Assembly: GCF_022009635.1 (NCBI RefSeq)
Contig: NZ_CP091716.1
Span: forward strand, 7,000,501-7,064,500
From: Variovorax paradoxus
GTDB lineage: Bacteria > Pseudomonadota > Gammaproteobacteria > Burkholderiales > Burkholderiaceae_C
Direction of reading: 5' to 3'
DNA length: 64,000 bases
The number at the start of each line of letters is the position of its first letter. Position 1 is the first letter of the stretch. The position numbers and the translations under genes were made by a program. Positions 1-8,057 of this stretch are shown piece by piece. The notes under the pieces are model-generated. The model was not told where the DNA came from. It saw only the letters and a program-made list of their open reading frames with translations, and ran no database searches.

Positions 1-387
1 GGCCAGCAGCAGCGCGTGGCCATTGCCCGCGCGCTGGCCATGCGCCCCGAGCTGATGCTGTTCGACGAAGTCACCTCCGCGCTCGACCCCGAGACCGTGG
101 GCGAGGTGCTCACCGTGATCCGCGACCTGGTGCGCGACGGCCTGACCTGCGTGCTGGTCACGCACGAGATGCGCTTCGCCGAGGAGATCAGCGACACCGT
201 GTATTTCACCGAGGCCGGCGTGATCGTCGAGCACGGGCCGGCCGCGCGCATCTTCGGAGCACCCGAGAGCGAACGCACCCGCGCCTTCCTGCACCGCGCG
301 CTGGGCGAAGGCCCGCGCCCGGCGCCCGCCCGGCCTGCCCCGATTCCCGAAACGCTTTCCTTCGAGCGGCTGCGCTTCGCGCTCTGA
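1..387 (+). CDS. Polar amino-acid ABC transporter ATPase, C-terminal part (5' end outside window)
   Basis: The frame is open from base 1, and the window begins inside the ABC signature (GQQQRVAIARAL). Walker B with its catalytic glutamate-equivalent region follows (LMLFDEVTSALDPE), then the H-loop (VLVTHEMRFAEEI). This is the HisP/GlnQ type that energises import of polar amino acids. The short distance from the H-loop to the stop fits that family. The substrate cannot be told here, but the next genes handle sulfur amino acids, so a cystine- or cysteine-like substrate is a reasonable inference. It is probably the promoter-proximal part of the operon that continues to 9659. Confidence 0.9.
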   Translation, partial: GQQQRVAIARALAMRPELMLFDEVTSALDPETVGEVLTVIRDLVRDGLTCVLVTHEMRFAEEISDTVYFTEAGVIVEHGPAARIFGAPESERTRAFLHRALGEGPRPAPARPAPIPETLSFERLRFAL

Positions 388-412
388 ACCCACCTTGCTT
401 CACCCGAGAATC

Positions 413-1054
413 ATGACAAAAGAAACCTCCACACCCACGCCCGAAGACCTCGCCACGCAACGCCGCGCCGCCGTCGACCAGGCCCTGTGCGATGTGCGCG
501 CCATCGCTGCCGCGCAGCCCTTCGACCGCGCCGTGCTCGCACGCATCACCACACGGCTGGAGCAACTGGCCTCGCACACCGCGCTGTTCACGCGCGCCGA
601 CTTTCCGCCGCCCGCCGCCACCGAAGGCGTGGGCGCCTCCACGCGCTACCGGCTCAACCCGGCTGACGGCGACGACGGCGTGGCGCTCTACCTGAACTCC
701 ATCAACCCCGGCAAGACCTCGATTCCGCACAACCACACGACCTGGGCCACCATCGTGGCGGTCGAGGGTCAGGAAGAGAACCGCGTCTATCGCCGCACCG
801 ACGACGGCAGCAACCCGGCCTCGGCCACGCTCGAGCTCGAGCGCGAAGTCACCGTGCAGCCCGGCACGTCCATCGGCTTCCTGGCCGACGACCTGCACAG
901 CATCCACGTGATTGGCGACAAGCCGACGCTGCACTTCCACCTGTACGGCCGTCCGCTGGAAACGCTCTCGCAGCGCATCGGCGTGAACCTGGAGACCGGT
1001 GCGGTGATGAACTACAACGCCACGCAGCTCAAGCCGAGCAAGGTGGCGGCATGA
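413..1054 (+). CDS. Cysteine dioxygenase-like cupin protein
   Basis: 213 aa single-domain cupin. The metal-binding histidines are visible as PHNHTTW (H106 and H108) and a later His in DDLHSIHVIG, with a further HFH near residue 174-176. This is the pattern of bacterial cysteine dioxygenase / 3-mercaptopropionate dioxygenase relatives, which oxidise thiols to sulfinates with Fe(II) and O2. I chose ATG 413; a TTG at 395 in the same frame is less likely. The stop overlaps the start of the lyase gene by ATGA, so the two are translationally coupled. The N-terminal domain of the rhodanese fusion at 14009-16231 is a clear paralogue (PHDHTTW). The family is well supported; the exact thiol substrate is not known. 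Confidence 0.8.
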   Translation: MTKETSTPTPEDLATQRRAAVDQALCDVRAIAAAQPFDRAVLARITTRLEQLASHTALFTRADFPPPAATEGVGASTRYRLNPADGDDGVALYLNSINPGKTSIPHNHTTWATIVAVEGQEENRVYRRTDDGSNPASATLELEREVTVQPGTSIGFLADDLHSIHVIGDKPTLHFHLYGRPLETLSQRIGVNLETGAVMNYNATQLKPSKVAA

Positions 1055-2265
1055 GCCAAGCCACGCGCGGCAAGACGCTGGGGGCCGGCACCCGCCTGCT
1101 GCACGCTGGCGCGCCCGCTCTGCGCGACGGCGCCGGCCCGGTGAACGTGCCGGTGGTTCGGACCAGCACCGTGCGCTTCGAGAACACGGCGGCGCACGCC
1201 GACTACCACCACCGCCGCACCGCCGGCGAGCGCGTGGCCGCGTATGGCCGCCATGGCCTGGACACGCACCGCGCGCTCGAAGACGCAGTGACGGACCTCG
1301 AAGGCGGCCACCGCGCCTTCCTCACGCCCTCGGGCCTGTCGGCCATCACGCTGGTGCTGCTCGCGCTGCTGTCGCCCGGCGACCACGCGCTCGTGGCCGA
1401 CGGCGTGTATGCGCCGCTGCGCCGCGTCGACAGCACGCTGCTCAAGCGACTGGGCGTGCAGGTCGAGTACTTCTCGCCCGCGCACGACGACCTGGCGAGC
1501 CGCATCCGCCCGAACACCCGACTCGTGTACCTCGAATCGCCGAGTTCGCTGCTCTTCGAGGTGCTCGACCTGCCGGCACTCACCGCGGTCGCGCGCGACC
1601 GCGGCGTGACGGTGGCCACCGACAACACCTGGAGCGGCGGCTGGTTCTACCGGCCGCTGGCGCTGGGCGCGAACATCTCCATCCAGGCGGCCACCAAATA
1701 CATCTCGGGCCATTCCGACCTGATGCAGGGCGTGGTGGTGGTCGACAGTCCGGCGCTCGCCGCGAAGCTCTCGACCGCCTACGAAGCACTGGGCCTGACC
1801 ATCGGCGCGGACGACGCCTACCTCGCGCTGCGCGGCCTGCGCACGTTGCCCGTGCGGCTGGCGCAGCACCAGCGCCATGCCACGCAGGTAGCCGAATTCC
1901 TGCAGCAACAGCCGCAGGTGTCGCGCGTGTTCTATCCCGCACTGCCGAGCGACCCCGGCCATGCCCTGTGGAAACGCGACTTCACCGGCGCGAGCGGCCT
2001 CGTCTCTTTCGAGCTCCGCCATGCCACACCGGCCGGGGCCAACGCCTTCGTCGATGCGCTTGCGCTCTTCGGCATCGGCGCTTCGTGGGGCGGCTACGAG
2101 AGCCTGGCGCTCGTCGCGCAGCCCGAGCGCCTGCGCGAGCACCGGCAATGGACCGGCGATGCGCCCGTGGTACGCCTGCACATCGGGCTCGAAGATCCGG
2201 CGGACCTGATCGCCGACCTGTCGCAGGCTTTCGCTGCCGCTGCAACCGCCGCTGCGCCGCGCTGA
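1051..2265 (+). CDS. PLP-dependent Cys/Met metabolism enzyme (cystathionine beta-lyase-like)
   Basis: 404 aa, fold-type I PLP enzyme of the Cys/Met metabolism family. The PLP lysine is K216 in ATKYISGHSD, the conserved Asp is in TDNTW (D191), and the AYGR motif lies near residue 65. SGLSAI and a C-terminal ASWGGYESL are typical of MetC-type cystathionine beta-lyases and related C-S lyases. It would cleave cystathionine, cystine or cysteine-like substrates to pyruvate, ammonia and a thiol or sulfide. It lies between a CDO-like cupin (ATGA overlap) and hydantoinase genes, which argues for a catabolic role with a sulfur-containing substrate rather than housekeeping methionine synthesis. Confidence 0.85.
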   Translation: MSQATRGKTLGAGTRLLHAGAPALRDGAGPVNVPVVRTSTVRFENTAAHADYHHRRTAGERVAAYGRHGLDTHRALEDAVTDLEGGHRAFLTPSGLSAITLVLLALLSPGDHALVADGVYAPLRRVDSTLLKRLGVQVEYFSPAHDDLASRIRPNTRLVYLESPSSLLFEVLDLPALTAVARDRGVTVATDNTWSGGWFYRPLALGANISIQAATKYISGHSDLMQGVVVVDSPALAAKLSTAYEALGLTIGADDAYLALRGLRTLPVRLAQHQRHATQVAEFLQQQPQVSRVFYPALPSDPGHALWKRDFTGASGLVSFELRHATPAGANAFVDALALFGIGASWGGYESLALVAQPERLREHRQWTGDAPVVRLHIGLEDPADLIADLSQAFAAAATAAAPR

Positions 2266-2296
2266 TTCCTTTTATCAAAAAAGAACACCTCACCTC

Positions 2297-4453
2297 ATGT
2301 CCTCGAACTCCAACCCAAGCTCCGCGACGCTCGATGCACGCGTGCGCGTCGCCGTCGACGTCGGCGGCACCTTCACCGACGTGGTGCTGCTGCGCGGCGC
2401 CGACAAGCACACCCTCAAGGTGCTCACCACCCCCACGGCCCCCGAACAGGCAGTGCTCGGCGGCGTGGAAGAAGTGCTGCAGCAGGCGAACGCCGGCTGG
2501 GCCGACGTCGACCTGCTGATCCTCGGCACCACGCTGGCCACCAACGCGCTGATCGAGCGCAAGGGCGCGCCCACGGCACTGCTGACCACGCACGGCTTTC
2601 GCGACCTGGTCGAGATCGGACTGGAAGACCGGTTCGCACAGTACGACGTGTTCCTCGACAAGCCCGCGCCGCTGGTGCCACGCCACTGGCGCCACGGCGT
2701 GGTCGAGCGCGTGGACGCAGCCGGCCGCGTGATCACGCCGCTCGACGAAGCGCAGGTCGCCGCGCTGGCCGGGCAGTTGCTGGCCGACGGCATCGAGAGC
2801 GTGGCCGTGTGCTTCCTGCACGGCTATGCCAACCCCGCGCACGAGCGCCGTGTGCGCGAGTTGCTGCGCGAACATGCGCCAAGCCTGTGGGTGTCGCTGG
2901 CCTCCGACGTGTGCTCCGAGATCCGCGAGTACGAGCGCCTGTCGACCATCAGCGCCAACGCCTATGTGCAGCCTCAGGTGGCCGGCTACCTGCGCCGCCT
3001 GCAGGAAGGCGCCACTGCGCGCGGCCTGCGCGCCGAACCCTTCCTCATGACCTCGGGCGGCGCCATCACCACGTTGCAGGCCGGCATCGACGAGCCGGTG
3101 CGGCTGGTCGAGTCGGGCCCGGCGGGCGGCGCCGTACTCGCGCGCCAGGTGGCAGAGCAGATCGGCGCCTCGCGCGCTCTCTCGTTCGACATGGGCGGCA
3201 CCACCGCCAAGATCTGCTTCATCGACGACTACCAGCCGCAGATCAGCCGCAGCTTCGAGTTCGGACGCGTACACCGGCACCTGAAAGGCTCGGGCCTGCC
3301 CATTCGCATTCCGGTGATCGAGATGGTGGAGATCGGCGCGGGCGGCGGCTCCATCGCCCGCGTGAACCACCTGGGCGTGGTGCAGGTCGGTCCCGACAGC
3401 GCGGGTTCCTCGCCCGGCCCGGCCGCCTACGGCCTGGGCGGTGAACTGCCCACCGTGACCGACGCGCACGCCGCGCTCGGCACCATCGATCCGGCGCGCT
3501 TCGCGGTCGGCAAGGTGACACTCGATCCGCAGCGTGCGCGCGACGCGCTGCTGCAGGGCCTGACGACGCAGACCGGACTCGACATCGAATCGGCCGCGCA
3601 GGCCGTGGTCGAGATCGTCACCGAGAACATGGCCAACGCCGCGCGGGTGCATGCCTCCGAGCTGGGCAAGGTGGCGGAAGAGAGCACGCTCATCGCCTTC
3701 GGCGGCGCGGCCCCGCTGCACGCCGCATTGCTCGCACGCAAGCTGGGCGTGGCCCGGCTGGTGATTCCGAACTCGGCCGGCGTCGGTTCCGCGCTGGGCT
3801 TCCTGTGGGCTCCCGTGGCCTACCAGACCGTGCGCAGCCTCGCGCAGCGGCTCGACCGCATCGACCATGCCGCCGTGGACAGGCTGCTCGCAGAGCTGAC
3901 GGCCACCGCCGACGACGTGGTGCTGCGCGCCGCCCCCGGCGCAGCGCTGGTGCGCCATCGCCAGGCCTTCATGCGCTACGCGGGCCAGGGCCACGAGATT
4001 CCGGTCGAGCTGCCCGAAGGCACGTTCGACGCGGCCGCCAGCAAGGCGCTGCATCAGCGCTTCGAGGAACGCTATGCCGCGCTGTACGGCCGCAGCCTGC
4101 CGCACATCGCGGCCGAGGCGGTGAGCTGGTCGGTCGCGGTGGAAGCCGGCGGCCGTGCCGCTCCCGAGCCCGACGAGGTGGTGGCCGACACGGGCCGTGC
4201 CGAGCACGCCGGCACCCGCCGGCTGTACGACGCCGAGGCGGGGCAATGGACCGACGTGCCCGTCTACGAACGCCAGGCACTCGATGCAGGCAAGTGGATC
4301 GAAGGCCCGGCGCTGATCGTGGAGGACGAGACGACCACGCATGTGGTCGCGGGCTTCGAGGCGCGCGCGACGCTGCTTGGCGCGCTGGTGCTCGACGACA
4401 AGGCTTCCGTGCGCCATGCCAACGCCGGGATCAACGAAGAGGCTGAGGCATGA
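2297..4453 (+). CDS. Hydantoinase/oxoprolinase family, subunit A (HyuA-like)
   Basis: 718 aa, usual length for HyuA. The N-terminal ATP-binding motif VDVGGTFTDVV lies near residue 20, followed by GTTLATNALIERKG, SGPAGGAV and FDMGGTTAKIC, all hallmarks of ASKHA-fold hydantoinase A / 5-oxoprolinase / acetone carboxylase beta subunits. With HyuB it forms an ATP-dependent amidohydrolase opening cyclic amides such as hydantoins, 5-oxoproline or 2-oxothiazolidine-4-carboxylate. It starts 31 nt after the lyase gene. The lyase and CDO-like neighbours make a sulfur-containing cyclic amide an attractive substrate, but that is inference. Confidence 0.9.
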   Translation: MSSNSNPSSATLDARVRVAVDVGGTFTDVVLLRGADKHTLKVLTTPTAPEQAVLGGVEEVLQQANAGWADVDLLILGTTLATNALIERKGAPTALLTTHGFRDLVEIGLEDRFAQYDVFLDKPAPLVPRHWRHGVVERVDAAGRVITPLDEAQVAALAGQLLADGIESVAVCFLHGYANPAHERRVRELLREHAPSLWVSLASDVCSEIREYERLSTISANAYVQPQVAGYLRRLQEGATARGLRAEPFLMTSGGAITTLQAGIDEPVRLVESGPAGGAVLARQVAEQIGASRALSFDMGGTTAKICFIDDYQPQISRSFEFGRVHRHLKGSGLPIRIPVIEMVEIGAGGGSIARVNHLGVVQVGPDSAGSSPGPAAYGLGGELPTVTDAHAALGTIDPARFAVGKVTLDPQRARDALLQGLTTQTGLDIESAAQAVVEIVTENMANAARVHASELGKVAEESTLIAFGGAAPLHAALLARKLGVARLVIPNSAGVGSALGFLWAPVAYQTVRSLAQRLDRIDHAAVDRLLAELTATADDVVLRAAPGAALVRHRQAFMRYAGQGHEIPVELPEGTFDAAASKALHQRFEERYAALYGRSLPHIAAEAVSWSVAVEAGGRAAPEPDEVVADTGRAEHAGTRRLYDAEAGQWTDVPVYERQALDAGKWIEGPALIVEDETTTHVVAGFEARATLLGALVLDDKASVRHANAGINEEAEA

Positions 4454-4586
4454 GCATGAACGGTTTTGCTCCTTCCCCCTTGGGGGGAGGGCTGGGATGG
4501 GGGCTCTCCTCAATGTGCGCAGCGCAGGAACAGGCGCCGCTCGCCCCCACCCCGCCCCTCCCCCGGAAGGGGAGGGAGGAATACCC
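4454..4586. repeat. Imperfect inverted repeat between hyuA and hyuB
   Basis: The 133-bp gap holds a left arm at about 4466-4502 (starting CTCCTTCCCCCTTGGGG) and an approximate reverse complement at about 4545-4582 (ending CGGAAGGGGAGGGAGGA). Transcribed, it can fold into a long G/C-rich hairpin inside an otherwise tightly packed operon. The right arm also supplies the GGAGGGAGGA Shine-Dalgarno sequence of the next gene, so folding could affect hyuB translation. It resembles the dispersed palindromes found between genes in GC-rich betaproteobacteria. Confidence 0.6.
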
Positions 4587-6287
4587 ATGAGCACCTTATC
4601 CGCACGCCAACAACTGCGCCAGCAACTGGTCTGGAGCCGACTGCTCGCCGTTGTCGAGGAACAGGCGCAGGCACTGATTCGCACCGCATTCGGCACCCCC
4701 ACGCGCGAGGCCGGCGACCTGTCGGCCGGCGTGTTCCTGCCCGACGGGCGCATGGTCGCGCAGGCCGTGACCGGCACGCCGGGCCACGTCAATTCGATGG
4801 CTGATTCGGTGCTGCACTTCCTGCGCGCCTTTCCCATCGACACCATGCGCGACGGCGACGTGTTCGTCACCAACGATCCGTGGAAGGGCACCGGCCACCT
4901 GTTCGACGTGGTCATGGTCACGCCGGTGTTCCACGGCGAAGACGACGCGAAGAAGGCTGTGGCGCTCTTCGCATCGACGGTGCACGTGGTCGACATCGGC
5001 GGCGTCAACGCCGGACCCGATGCGCTGGAAATCTTTCACGAAGGACTGTTCCTGCCGCCGCTGCGCTTCGCAAGCCAGGGCGTGATCGAGGAAGCCGTGC
5101 TGGACATCGTGCGCGCCAACGTGCGCGAGCCCGGCCAGGTCGAGGGCGACTTCCATGCGCTGGTCGCCTGCAACGCGGTGGGCGCCGTGCGGCTGCAGCG
5201 CCTGCTGCGCGAGTTCAAGCTGGCCGACCTGCAGGCGCAGGGCGACTACATCATCGAGCGTTCGCGGCTGGCCATGCGCGAGGCCTTGCGCGAGTGGCCC
5301 ACGGGCACCTGGCGCAATCACATGACGGTGGACGGCTACGACGCGCCGCTGGAACTGCACGCGGCCGTCACCATCACGGACGAGGGCATCCTGGTCGACT
5401 TCGCGGGAACATCCGCGAGCATCGCGCGCGGCATCAACGTGCCCAAGGCCTACACCGACGCCTATACCTCCTTCGGCATCCGCTGCCTCGTGGGCGCGGA
5501 CGTGCCCAACAACTCGGGCTCGCTCGCGCCCATTCGCGTGGTCGCCCCGGAAGGCTCCATCGTCAACGCGCTGCCGCCCGCCGCCGTGGCTGCACGCGCG
5601 GCCATCGGCCAGATGCTGCCGGACCTGGTGTTCGGCGCGCTGCGGCAGGCACGGCCCGATCGGGTGCCGGCCGAAGGCGCGTCGTCGCTGTGGAACATCC
5701 GCCTGTTCGGTGGCCAGCCGATCGAGGGGGGCCCGAACGATGCGCTGCGGCGCGCGCGGCGCTTCAACATCGTGAGCTTTTCCACCGGCGGCACAGGGGC
5801 GCGCCCGGGCAAGGACGGTCTCTCGGCCACCGCCTACCCGAGCGGCGTGCGCAACGTGTCGCTGGAAATCCTCGAAACGCAAGCGCCGCTGCTGTTCCGC
5901 CGCAAGGAGTACCGGCCCGACTCGGGCGGCGTCGGCACGTCGCGCGGCGGGCTCGGCCAGGTCATCGAGATCGAGAACGCCGACGGCGACCCGATGGTGC
6001 TGTCGGCCACGTGGGACCGCGTGCGCTTTCCCGCGCGCGGCGCGCTCGGCGGCGCAGACGGCGCACCGGGCGCCGCACGGCTCAAGCACGCGGGCACCGC
6101 GCTGCGCGGCAAGGGCCGCCAGGTCATCCCCGCCGGCGAAGTGCTCGTGGTCGAGACGCCCGGCGGCGCCGGCCTGGGCGACCCCGCCGAACGCGACGCC
6201 GCCCTGGTGGCACGCGACCTGAAGGCCGGGCTGGTCACGCAGACCGCGGCTTCCCCCATCCAAGATTTCGCAGGAACAGTTGCATGA
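4587..6287 (+). CDS. Hydantoinase/oxoprolinase family, subunit B (HyuB-like), copy 1
   Basis: 566 aa, normal length for HyuB. The frame is open well upstream, but ATG 4587 follows a strong GGAGGGAGGA ribosome-binding site and gives the family N-terminus (QQLRQQLVWSRLLAVVEE). Family motifs are EAGDLSAGVFLPDGRM, TGTPGHVNSM, FVTNDPWKGTGHLFD, the central FAGTSASIARGINVPKAY and the C-terminal ETPGGAGLGDP. It should be the catalytic partner of HyuA in ATP-dependent opening of a cyclic amide. Its stop overlaps the start of a second, closely similar HyuB gene (ATGA). Confidence 0.9.
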   Translation: MSTLSARQQLRQQLVWSRLLAVVEEQAQALIRTAFGTPTREAGDLSAGVFLPDGRMVAQAVTGTPGHVNSMADSVLHFLRAFPIDTMRDGDVFVTNDPWKGTGHLFDVVMVTPVFHGEDDAKKAVALFASTVHVVDIGGVNAGPDALEIFHEGLFLPPLRFASQGVIEEAVLDIVRANVREPGQVEGDFHALVACNAVGAVRLQRLLREFKLADLQAQGDYIIERSRLAMREALREWPTGTWRNHMTVDGYDAPLELHAAVTITDEGILVDFAGTSASIARGINVPKAYTDAYTSFGIRCLVGADVPNNSGSLAPIRVVAPEGSIVNALPPAAVAARAAIGQMLPDLVFGALRQARPDRVPAEGASSLWNIRLFGGQPIEGGPNDALRRARRFNIVSFSTGGTGARPGKDGLSATAYPSGVRNVSLEILETQAPLLFRRKEYRPDSGGVGTSRGGLGQVIEIENADGDPMVLSATWDRVRFPARGALGGADGAPGAARLKHAGTALRGKGRQVIPAGEVLVVETPGGAGLGDPAERDAALVARDLKAGLVTQTAASPIQDFAGTVA

Positions 6288-8020
6288 GCAAGACTCCCAC
6301 TCCGAAAGCCCTGACCGGCGGCCAGCTCATCCGCAACCAGCTCGCCTGGAACCGGCTTCTCTCCGTGGTCGAGGAACAGGCGCAGGTGCTGATCCACACC
6401 GCCTTCGGCACCTCCACGCGCGAGGCAGGCGACCTGTCGGCAGGCGTGTTCCTGCCCGACGGACGCATGATCGCGCAGGCCGTGACCGGCACGCCGGGCC
6501 ACGTCAACTCGATGGCCGAATCGGTCAAGCACTTCCTGCAGCGCTTTCCCATCGACACGATGGAAGACGGCGACGTGTTCCTCACCAACGACCCGTGGAA
6601 AGGTACGGGCCATCTGTTCGACATGACGATGGTCACGCCGGTGTTCCATGGCGAAGGCGACGCGAAACGCGCGGTGGCGCTGTTCGCCTCCACGCTGCAT
6701 GTGGTGGACATCGGCGGCATCGGCTCAAGCCCCGACGGGCTGGAGATCTACCACGAAGGCCTGTTCCTGCCCATCCTGCGCTTCGTGCGCCAGGGCACGG
6801 TGGACCCGGCCGTGCGCGCCATCATCCGCGCCAACGTACGAGACCCGGAGCAGGTCGAGGGCGACCTCTACGCGCTGGTGGCCTGCAACGAAGTGGGTGG
6901 CAGGCGCCTGCGCACGCTGCTGCGCGAGTTCAGGTTCGACGGCCTCGAGGCGCTGGGCGACTTCGTCATCGCGCGCTCGGCCCAGGCCATGCGCGAGGCG
7001 CTGCGTGACTGGCCGCGCGGCACCTGGCACCACACCCTGGTAGCCGACGGCTACGACGCGCCCATCACGCTGCAGGTGTCGGTGACCATTGCCGACGACG
7101 GCATCGTGGTCGACTACGCGGGCACCTCCGGCACGGTGGCGCGCGGCATCAACGTGGTCAAGGCCTACACCGATGCCTACACCTCCTTCGGCATCCGCTG
7201 CCTCGTCGGATCGGACGTGCCGAACAACGCGGGCTCGCTCGGCCTCATCCGCGTGGAAGCACCCGCGGGCTGCATCCTGAACGCGCAGCACCCCGCCGCC
7301 GTCACCGCGCGGCACGTGGTGGGCCAGCTGCTGCCAGATGCGGTGTTCGGCGCGCTGCGCCAAGCCCGCGCCGACCGTGTGCCGGCCGAAGGCGCTTCGT
7401 CGTTGTGGAATCTGCAGCTCGTGGGCGGCGAGGTGCTTGCGGGCACCAGCCCGGCCGACGCCGAGGCGGTGCGCCGCGGCGCGCGCTTCAACGTCATCAG
7501 CTTCTCCACCGGAGGCACCGGCGCACGGCCCGACAAGGACGGCCTCTCGGTCACCGCCTTTCCGAGCGGCGTGCGCAACGTGTCTCTCGAGATCCTCGAG
7601 ACACAGGCGCCCATCGTGTTCGAGCGCAAGGAGTTCCGTACCGATTCCGGCGGCACCGGAGTCGTGCGCGGCGGCCTGGGCCAGGTCATCGAGGTGCGGC
7701 ATGCGCAGTCCGATGCCGCCTTCCTGATTGCGGCCGCATTCGACCGTGTCGCCAACCCCGCGCGCGGCGCGCTCGGCGGCGGCAATGGCGCACCGGGCCG
7801 GCTGCGGCTGGCCTCCGGCGCCGTGCTGCGCGCCAAGGGGCGGCAGATCGTGCCGGCGGGCGACCGGCTGGTGGTCGAGACGCCCGGCGGCGGCGGCCTG
7901 GGCGATCCCGCGCAACGCGACGCGGCGCTGGTGGCGCGCGACCTGCGCGAAGGGCTGGTGTCACCCGAAGCCTCTGCGACCCATGCAGAGGCCGTGCCAG
8001 CCGAAACGATCGGCACCTGA
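6284..8020 (+). CDS. Hydantoinase/oxoprolinase family, subunit B (HyuB-like), copy 2
   Basis: 578 aa tandem paralogue of the preceding HyuB, with the same motifs in the same order (EAGDLSAGVFLPDGRM, DPWKGTGHLFD, YAGTSGTVARGINVVKAY, ETPGGGGLGDP). ATG 6284 overlaps the previous stop by ATGA and gives an N-terminus matching copy 1; the frame reads through far upstream, but that extension has no family similarity. The copies differ at many positions, including FDMTMVTP versus FDVVMVTP, so this is an old duplication. One HyuA with two HyuB subunits suggests alternative catalytic subunits or a heteromeric complex. Confidence 0.9.
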   Translation: MSKTPTPKALTGGQLIRNQLAWNRLLSVVEEQAQVLIHTAFGTSTREAGDLSAGVFLPDGRMIAQAVTGTPGHVNSMAESVKHFLQRFPIDTMEDGDVFLTNDPWKGTGHLFDMTMVTPVFHGEGDAKRAVALFASTLHVVDIGGIGSSPDGLEIYHEGLFLPILRFVRQGTVDPAVRAIIRANVRDPEQVEGDLYALVACNEVGGRRLRTLLREFRFDGLEALGDFVIARSAQAMREALRDWPRGTWHHTLVADGYDAPITLQVSVTIADDGIVVDYAGTSGTVARGINVVKAYTDAYTSFGIRCLVGSDVPNNAGSLGLIRVEAPAGCILNAQHPAAVTARHVVGQLLPDAVFGALRQARADRVPAEGASSLWNLQLVGGEVLAGTSPADAEAVRRGARFNVISFSTGGTGARPDKDGLSVTAFPSGVRNVSLEILETQAPIVFERKEFRTDSGGTGVVRGGLGQVIEVRHAQSDAAFLIAAAFDRVANPARGALGGGNGAPGRLRLASGAVLRAKGRQIVPAGDRLVVETPGGGGLGDPAQRDAALVARDLREGLVSPEASATHAEAVPAETIGT

Positions 8021-8057
8021 CTCTTTTCTCCTTTTTTCAGTCCCTGCTTTTCACATC

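Noticed and set aside
1982..5008. 1008-aa minus-strand open frame opposite the lyase and hyuA/hyuB genes
   Set aside because: It has low-complexity Arg/Ala/His-rich composition and no domain; it is the antisense shadow of high-GC genes whose plus-strand products are clear.
4880..6283. Long frame joined in front of hyuB copy 2
   Set aside because: It is an out-of-frame reading of hyuB copy 1; the family N-terminus begins at ATG 6284.
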